From Pseudomonadota bacterium (GTDB taxonomy: Bacteria; Desulfobacterota; QYQD01), in contig DSAQ01000174.1 of assembly GCA_011046395.1 (NCBI GenBank), forward strand, positions 1 to 32,763: 32,763 nucleotides of DNA, in the 5' to 3' direction. Position numbers and translations under genes: made by a program. The notes under the pieces were generated by a model that made no database searches, had not been told where the DNA came from, and saw nothing but the letters and a program-made list of their open reading frames with translations. Shown in pieces: positions 26,557 to 32,763 of the stretch. The first letter of the stretch is position 1; the number at the start of each line of letters is the position of its first letter.

Positions 26557-28182
26557 TTATTGATTGCAGTTCAGTTCTGTAAGGGAAACTTTGAGACCTG
26601 ACATCCTGGTACGTAACTTCCCATCGGCCTTCTTGAATTCCTCTTCCCCGCGATATCCACACAAGTACCCGGTGAGTTCCTTGGATGTCACCTTTTTCTG
26701 TGGGTGGCTGGCCCTCAGTTTACAGATGATTTCGATCAGAACATTTTTTTGAAGATCACCCGCCGTATTTTTCATAAGAATATCGTAACGCTGTTCCGCG
26801 GGAACGGCGGCCAAACGGGCTGCGATCTTGCCGACGTCCCCGCCCCACACACTGCTATGGGCTTCCACCACGGTGTTTGCCCCCATCTCAGTGATAATTC
26901 CAGATGGCGCATCACTACCTAGCGCCGAGGATGAAGATCCGAGATCAAAGTCCTGAGTCAGGAGAATATTGCCCTTCGCGTGCAACACCGCACGAGATAT
27001 AACATGCTCCAGTTCCCGGATGTTGCCAGGCCATTTATGCTGGATCAACAGTTCACGAACCTCCTTGCGCAGAGTTGGCATCACCGTTTTCCCTGCGGCC
27101 TTGTTGGCTCTTTCAATCAGTACGGGCCACAGCAACGGGATATCTTCTTTACGTTCTATCAACGGCGGAAGAGTGATGGCCAGGGTGCTTAACCTGAAAT
27201 AGAGGTCTTCGCGCAACCGATCTTCCTTGACGAGATCTTGCGCTGGTCTGTTGGTGGCACCGATAAGACGGACATTGAAAGCAATGTCCACGCTGCCTCC
27301 CATACGTTTGAAAATTTTTTCCTCAACAACCCTGACAAGTTTGTGTTGCAAAGATGCAGGCATGTCCTGAATCTCATCAAGGAACACCGTCCCACCTGCG
27401 GCCTCATCAAACAAGCCCTTCTTCATCTTTTTGGCGCCAGTAAACGCATCGTCTTCATGCCCGAACAGCATGGCGTGCAGCGTCTCCTCATGGACCCCTG
27501 AACAGTTGATAGCGGTGAATGGCTTGCGACCGCTCAGCCGATGAATGGCCTTTGCCACCAGCTCCTTGCCAGTACCGGTTTCACCTTCAATCAGCACGGT
27601 CATGGCAGTGCTTGCTGCGCTCCGGATAGTTTCCACCACCTTCTGCATCAGCGGACTTTTGCCGACCACAAAACCCATTTCCGCATCAAGTTCTTCAGGG
27701 CTCTTTTCCTTTAATTCCATATCGTTAATGGCCTGCCCCAAGGTGCGGGCCAAGTCGGCGGCCCAGTCTTCACCACTTTTCCGAAGTTGATCGATTTTTT
27801 CTTGGGCGTAATACCGCTGCGGGTTCATGGTTTCCAATGACAAACGGTCGTCGCTCAGCCGGGTGGTAAAGACCACCACCGGCAGGCGAGGGAATTCGCG
27901 CTGGATCTGCCCCAGCAACCTACCGCCGGTCGTCGCGCCTCCGGCGTCCAGATCGTCTCCGGGGAAATGGAGATCAAGCAACACCACATCGGGAGTATAG
28001 GTACGGACGGACTTGATGGCATTGTCGGAGCTTGCTTCGATGGAGGTCAGATAACCGTAGGGTTCCAGTGCTTCAAACATGGTCTTCATCTTCGCTGCCT
28101 GGTCATCGATGAGCAACAACCGCCGGGGGCCATCCTTCCCCTTAGAAGCTGATGGTGTCGGGGGGATTTGTCTCTGTTTCAT
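26557..28182 (-). CDS. Response regulator with receiver and sigma54-type AAA+ domain (NtrC-like), atypical C-terminus
   Basis: 541 aa; REC motifs LLLIDDQ, VVLLDLHFPGDD, VVVFTTR, QEK; AAA+ GETGTGKELVAKAIH, DAFTGA, GGTVFLDEIQDMP; no evident Fis-type HTH. Confidence 0.9.
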   Translation of the reverse strand: MKQRQIPPTPSASKGKDGPRRLLLIDDQAAKMKTMFEALEPYGYLTSIEASSDNAIKSVRTYTPDVVLLDLHFPGDDLDAGGATTGGRLLGQIQREFPRLPVVVFTTRLSDDRLSLETMNPQRYYAQEKIDQLRKSGEDWAADLARTLGQAINDMELKEKSPEELDAEMGFVVGKSPLMQKVVETIRSAASTAMTVLIEGETGTGKELVAKAIHRLSGRKPFTAINCSGVHEETLHAMLFGHEDDAFTGAKKMKKGLFDEAAGGTVFLDEIQDMPASLQHKLVRVVEEKIFKRMGGSVDIAFNVRLIGATNRPAQDLVKEDRLREDLYFRLSTLAITLPPLIERKEDIPLLWPVLIERANKAAGKTVMPTLRKEVRELLIQHKWPGNIRELEHVISRAVLHAKGNILLTQDFDLGSSSSALGSDAPSGIITEMGANTVVEAHSSVWGGDVGKIAARLAAVPAEQRYDILMKNTAGDLQKNVLIEIICKLRASHPQKKVTSKELTGYLCGYRGEEEFKKADGKLRTRMSGLKVSLTELNCNQ

Positions 28183-29018
28183 TTGATTTTCTCCAATCTC
28201 TGTTTCAAAGCCTGTTCCAGTAACTGCAGGGAATTAATTAGTTGCTCGACAGTCAATTGCACTTGTTGCCATCCCTCCAAGGCGGCCTGTGCCGCAAACG
28301 AATCTCCAGCCGGCACCAACAGCGCCAGTTTCGCAATGTCTTCCCATTGCTGGCGAAATGTATGCAGCGCCTTGCTGAAGGGCCTGAGTCCTTCAACATC
28401 AGGGGCCAGAGCCAAGGAAGGAGATATATATCCGCCGAGACGTTCCAGCATCTTCTCTTGCTCTATCGTGAAAACCTGGGGCACCTCGGCATGAGATGGC
28501 CTGAACGGTTCACCATCTAATACCTTGCTCAGATGCGCCAGCCGATCTTTTATAGGATCAATTTCACCCTCAAATTGGTGGCGCACGATTGCCAGCAGCT
28601 TCAAGAGCGCCTGCGGGTTTGCCTGCAGAGGAGGTGGAAGCGGCTGGAGACATCCGGCCAGACACTCCCGGAAGGCAGAGAGAAGCCCTGCATCATCCAC
28701 GTCGTAACGCAGGTATTTCACCCCGGACCAGTCCCGGACTGCAGTGCAAGAATTATTCGGGATTGAGTTGGATGAATGGATCCCGAAAATCAAAGCGGGA
28801 CGTTTTGCCTCGCCCTTTACCTCGGCAATCTGCGCCTCCTCCAGAACGGCACAAAATCCCGCCCAAATCGCATACTGCCCGGATGGCGTCCAGTGACAAA
28901 AACGAATCGCCAGCCGGGCAATGCCAGCCTCCCGAGACAAATCAGCCCCCAAAGCCTTAATCCGGCCACGGTAGAACGCCTCAAGTTCGGCGGTAGGGTA
29001 ATAGGGCAGGTTGGACAT
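28179..29018 (-). CDS. Protein of unknown function in the two-component operon
   Basis: 279 aa; 4-bp ATGA overlap with the regulator gene; helical C-terminal half. Confidence 0.75.
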   Translation of the reverse strand: MSNLPYYPTAELEAFYRGRIKALGADLSREAGIARLAIRFCHWTPSGQYAIWAGFCAVLEEAQIAEVKGEAKRPALIFGIHSSNSIPNNSCTAVRDWSGVKYLRYDVDDAGLLSAFRECLAGCLQPLPPPLQANPQALLKLLAIVRHQFEGEIDPIKDRLAHLSKVLDGEPFRPSHAEVPQVFTIEQEKMLERLGGYISPSLALAPDVEGLRPFSKALHTFRQQWEDIAKLALLVPAGDSFAAQAALEGWQQVQLTVEQLINSLQLLEQALKQRLEKIK

Positions 29019-29040
29019 GGCGATGTTCCTGACAGGTATG

Positions 29041-29661
29041 TCAACGTGTAGTCAGTTCAAGTGCAATTTCGTCGGCTTTGGCAAGGAAATTGTCCAGACT
29101 GAGAGGCGGATGTTGATTGATTCTGCCAAGCAACTCTTCAGCTAGATTCATTGCTAGCCAATCCCAAAGTAAGTCGCATTGTTCACTAAAATCAGTCCGT
29201 CCAAACCCCTTTAGAATCTCATAAGCAGCCAAGGTATCCAAGATGCTGAGGACATGATTTTCTTCATAACGGGCCACCATCGATTGGAGGATAGCTTGCT
29301 TATTATTCACGCCTTTAAGTAAACTGCAAATTTCATCGAAAAAACTCTCTCCTTTAATGTGACTGAACGATCCAGCTCGGCTTGGCAACCAGCCATTCTC
29401 CTCTAGCCAAGCTTTTTGATCATTCCAATTGTTGGCATTTCTATTGTGTTGGACTAACAGTGCAGAAGTATTATTTCCAGCAATCTTGATTTGCTCATAA
29501 CCATTATCCTCTAGCAGGAGCAATCGGTAGTTAATTGGCCCATTTTCGTCAGAGATGTTGACCTGATTACCATCGTTGTTGAAACCGATGGGCAGCTCGA
29601 TATTACACCCGATCTCTGCTTCAACTCTAGACTGGTTCACAAAACCGATTATGGTTGGCAT
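29041..29661 (-). CDS. Protein of unknown function in the two-component operon
   Basis: 206 aa from ATG at 29661 with RBS GGAGAG. Confidence 0.7.
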   Translation of the reverse strand: MPTIIGFVNQSRVEAEIGCNIELPIGFNNDGNQVNISDENGPINYRLLLLEDNGYEQIKIAGNNTSALLVQHNRNANNWNDQKAWLEENGWLPSRAGSFSHIKGESFFDEICSLLKGVNNKQAILQSMVARYEENHVLSILDTLAAYEILKGFGRTDFSEQCDLLWDWLAMNLAEELLGRINQHPPLSLDNFLAKADEIALELTTR

Positions 29662-29686
29662 GATCACTCTCCATTTGTGTTTCAAA

Positions 29687-32557
29687 TCAATTGGCTGTCG
29701 CCGCGCTCCACAGAGCACGCATTAAGGCCAGCTTGCTCGGACGAGCCATCAAATATTCCAGCAGGGCGGAAATTGGCAGATATCGGAGTCGGTTTAGAGA
29801 AGGCACACCTCTGCCGGTGACAATAATAATCTCGCAACCGTATTTGGCCGGATCTGCGCAGGTATCTGCCAGAAGTTGCTGAAGAGTATCCGCCTCGCAG
29901 TCGTGTCCGCACTGTTTCCTCAAGTTTTCAAGAATGGTCAAATGAAGCACAAGAAAGTCCGGTGGAAACTGGCCCGCGATCTGGGCTGGTTTCATAAGGA
30001 ATTCCCTAATATTCCGAAAGTTCGGGTGGTTCAGGTCAGTGGCACCTTCCGGTACCCAGATCCCCATGCAGGGCCAAAGCGTCTTGTAGTCCAAACCAGC
30101 GCGATATTCACGCGCCATTTCGTTCTGCACCCGCTCGTCCAGCACTATAACCCGGGCCAGTGCGGCGGCCACTAGCTCGTTTCCCTTTATCACATTATTT
30201 TTCTGTTTTTCTAGCAGAGGCTTGTGCGGTCTGAGACTTTCTACCAGCTCTGCGAAAACTATAGGCCGGTATAATCTCCCTGGATCTAGTGAGGCGGCAC
30301 TGCGCAAACTTGGTACGCTATTAGGGCGGAAATCAGTTGCGCCTCCATGATCCACCCAGATAATGCCTATCGCACCTGCATTCTGAACCGCAGTTCCGAA
30401 ATACTTGTAGGTATTATTGGCATTGACCTTCATAGTGTGGCAGAATTGAATACGCTCGCATTCGTTGTTTGACTCGGCTTCTGTCTCCCAACCCACTAAC
30501 ACTTTTATGGGTTTCCCTTTCCAGTCTTTTCGTTTATCGCGATATGTCTTCCACAGCCTCCTATGAAGTGGTTCAAGCCAAATCTCAGGATTGTTATCAG
30601 TATAATTTCCCTTCGATTCTTTGTCTGTCCTCAATTCGTTAAGACGTACCTTCATAAAATCACTATCAACCAGCATCGTCCGTACCGGCAGGTGCAACCA
30701 GGGAATGGACTTTTCTTCACCATTTCTTTTGAGCCTCAGCACCGCCTCTTTCCCGTCTTCCGGCCCTATCACTTGAGTTGTGGCAGCCTCTGCAATGACA
30801 AAGCTATATCCCTGCAATCGGCTGGCATCGGGAGATGAACGAAAGATTACAATTCCTTTCGGCTTGAGCTTCTTGTTGAGCTCATTCACGCCTTCCTTGT
30901 CGAAAAGCCCAGCGTCTTTCAAAGTTGCCCGTGCGGGTAGCAGCGCGCAAAATTTGGCCCGCTGCAGGTATATTCGATATGCAAGACAATCATTGCCACT
31001 CTCGTTGGGCCTGGGGACTGCTTCCAACACGGGCGGGTTGGGCTGCTTCCCTTCTAGCTCGCTCATCGGAAGACCACGCAGATACTGAGCGCAAATCTGC
31101 ATTTCGCGGATTCCCCAGCACTTCGGATTGGGACTGCCATCATGCTTGAGGATTCTTTCTGTGTTTATGATTCGGTTGATATCCGCCACCTTCTCAGTAT
31201 TGGACTGACAGTCGATGATGGTTATGCACCAAAGATCATTGTGGTCTTCCCCGTCTTCGTCCTCCACCCTCACTTCGAGTTTAACCCGCTTCTGTTGGCC
31301 CATATTATGACGGGCGCTGTTGCGAATAATGTTCTCAAGAATAACATACAAGGCATGTGCCCCAACCTCTCCACCGGGACAGGTGAAATAGGGATCGTCT
31401 CGTATGGCCCCTGAATCAACTGTGGCGTCCATGCCCTCTTTGCCAGTGATATACGAGAGAAGTATCGGTTTGTACCTGATACTGTCGCTATCTTCATTGA
31501 TTCGCCTCTTCTCGGCTTCCAGATCCAGAGCGGAGAGCACCCCGCATAAGCTGAGTGGCTGTGACCAGAATGATTTTTCGGCTGTTGCAACCTCGGCGAC
31601 AAAATCCATACGACGCTGCAGGTAACGCAAGAAAACAGCGCGATGATCTTCTCCCCGTCCAACAGCAGTTTCAATGAGGAATTCTTCTTTATCGACTCGA
31701 GCAGTTTTGATCCTCTTCAGATGCTCTTCCCTAAGCCTCTGCTCTCCGACCCGACCGACTGCGCTGCTATATCTGGCCAGCACATGTGAACCTATGTTGT
31801 GGGACATGTTACGTCCCATAATTGCGGACACGGCGGTAATCAAGCTTTTCTGCATAAGAGCGTACTTCTGCCGGGCGGCTTCAAAAATCAAATCGGCGAT
31901 GAATTCGATTTCCCTTACAATATCCGAAGCATTACGACGCAGAGAATACTCACTAAGATCGAAGAAGATATCAAGTATTCCCTCGTTGACGGGCAATTTG
32001 TCAAAATCAGAAGGATTTATCTTAAGGAGCAGACGAGATCTTGTCCTTATCCTTTTACTCTCGTCTTCCTTAGACGTGTATACAGTGCCATCAAAATTAT
32101 AGGCTTTCACTCCATATGCATTGCCGTTTAGAAGAGAAGCTGCCGTATTGCTGTCACCATCATGAATGAGTTCTTTCATAACTTCATCGTGTTTGTTACT
32201 ATCCAAACGACTTAGAATCACACCCTCATCAGAAGATTCGAATCCATAAACTATTCTATTATCATTAACATGGAAGACTATTGCTGTAACATTAAACACG
32301 GCAGCAAATGCTTCACAAAGAATATCTATTGCTTCGCGAGGGTCCCTATATTTTAAAGAATTAAGTGCTTCATGATATGTTTTTGCCTGGAGTGAATGAA
32401 ACAATAAAGGGGAAAACTCTTTCGATATGTCATTAAATTTCTTCTCTAATTGTTTTACATCGGATTTTCTTGCTTCTTCATCGCCTTTTTTAACGCCTTG
32501 CATCGCAAAGACAATGCCTATCTTTTGTCCCAAATATCCCAATGGCGTAACAATCAA
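29687..32557 (-). CDS. Atypical sensor histidine kinase with a C-terminal degenerate receiver-like region
   Basis: 956 aa; H-box-like MGRNMSHNIGSHVLARY; N-box HALYVILENIIRNSARHN; G2-like CWGIREMQICAQYLRG; TTG start in the ORF track. Confidence 0.8.
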   Translation of the reverse strand: MIVTPLGYLGQKIGIVFAMQGVKKGDEEARKSDVKQLEKKFNDISKEFSPLLFHSLQAKTYHEALNSLKYRDPREAIDILCEAFAAVFNVTAIVFHVNDNRIVYGFESSDEGVILSRLDSNKHDEVMKELIHDGDSNTAASLLNGNAYGVKAYNFDGTVYTSKEDESKRIRTRSRLLLKINPSDFDKLPVNEGILDIFFDLSEYSLRRNASDIVREIEFIADLIFEAARQKYALMQKSLITAVSAIMGRNMSHNIGSHVLARYSSAVGRVGEQRLREEHLKRIKTARVDKEEFLIETAVGRGEDHRAVFLRYLQRRMDFVAEVATAEKSFWSQPLSLCGVLSALDLEAEKRRINEDSDSIRYKPILLSYITGKEGMDATVDSGAIRDDPYFTCPGGEVGAHALYVILENIIRNSARHNMGQQKRVKLEVRVEDEDGEDHNDLWCITIIDCQSNTEKVADINRIINTERILKHDGSPNPKCWGIREMQICAQYLRGLPMSELEGKQPNPPVLEAVPRPNESGNDCLAYRIYLQRAKFCALLPARATLKDAGLFDKEGVNELNKKLKPKGIVIFRSSPDASRLQGYSFVIAEAATTQVIGPEDGKEAVLRLKRNGEEKSIPWLHLPVRTMLVDSDFMKVRLNELRTDKESKGNYTDNNPEIWLEPLHRRLWKTYRDKRKDWKGKPIKVLVGWETEAESNNECERIQFCHTMKVNANNTYKYFGTAVQNAGAIGIIWVDHGGATDFRPNSVPSLRSAASLDPGRLYRPIVFAELVESLRPHKPLLEKQKNNVIKGNELVAAALARVIVLDERVQNEMAREYRAGLDYKTLWPCMGIWVPEGATDLNHPNFRNIREFLMKPAQIAGQFPPDFLVLHLTILENLRKQCGHDCEADTLQQLLADTCADPAKYGCEIIIVTGRGVPSLNRLRYLPISALLEYLMARPSKLALMRALWSAATAN

Positions 32558-32763
32558 TGTCCCTCGAAATGTAAAAAAAAGATGTTCACAGAACTTTCGT
32601 AGCCGCTCACCCTTCTTCTTTTCTTCATTCTGATCAAGCTTTAATACTACAGCGACATATTATTTAATAGACAAGCAAAATGATTTCGTGTAGGATAGCT
32701 CCGGTTTGGGCGCATGTTGGAGACCTCGATCTGCGGGGTGATAGTTTTCACCTTGCCAGAACC

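Noticed and set aside
23275-32557. Assignment of the kinase operon to the Detocs defence system
   Set aside because: Shares the theme of kinase and receiver-linked effector, but there is no TPR-kinase/DtcB/DtcC layout and a sigma54 AAA+ regulator is present.
32650-32763. Open minus-strand frame at the window edge (GSGKVKTITPQIEVSNMRPNRSYPTRNHFACLLNNMSL*)
   Set aside because: Too short and truncated by the window edge to call; no recognisable family.

Overview
The 32.8 kb window is almost entirely minus-strand coding and divides into four blocks. (A) ~0.2-9.1 kb: a PEP-CTERM/exosortase-type neighbourhood with a TPR lipoprotein, a small lipoprotein, four intact PEP-CTERM-tailed secreted proteins (two are paralogues) and one PEP-CTERM tail remnant. 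It is interrupted by one plus-strand DUF4143-type AAA ATPase and several intergenic repeats. (B) ~9.3-9.7 kb: a low-coding segment with a truncated thermonuclease-like ORF. (C) ~10.0-22.8 kb: a long co-directional cluster with an unusual composition: two LPP20-like lipoproteins, a PP2C phosphatase, an orphan HerA/VirD4-like ATPase, a small protein, a secreted basic protein with possible ADP-ribosyltransferase-like motifs, membrane proteins, a PflX-like radical SAM protein, a 228-aa unknown, a Ycf46-like AAA ATPase, a membrane-anchored vWA protein and small unknowns. (D) ~23.3-32.6 kb: a compact operon with an atypical 956-aa histidine kinase, two unknown proteins, a receiver-sigma54-type AAA+ regulator without a recognisable Fis HTH, a 996-aa protein with an embedded receiver domain and a possible DUF3800/RNase H-like segment, and a small terminal ORF in the -1 frame. 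C and D are the best candidates for undescribed systems. All domain calls come from reading motifs by eye; no database search was run.
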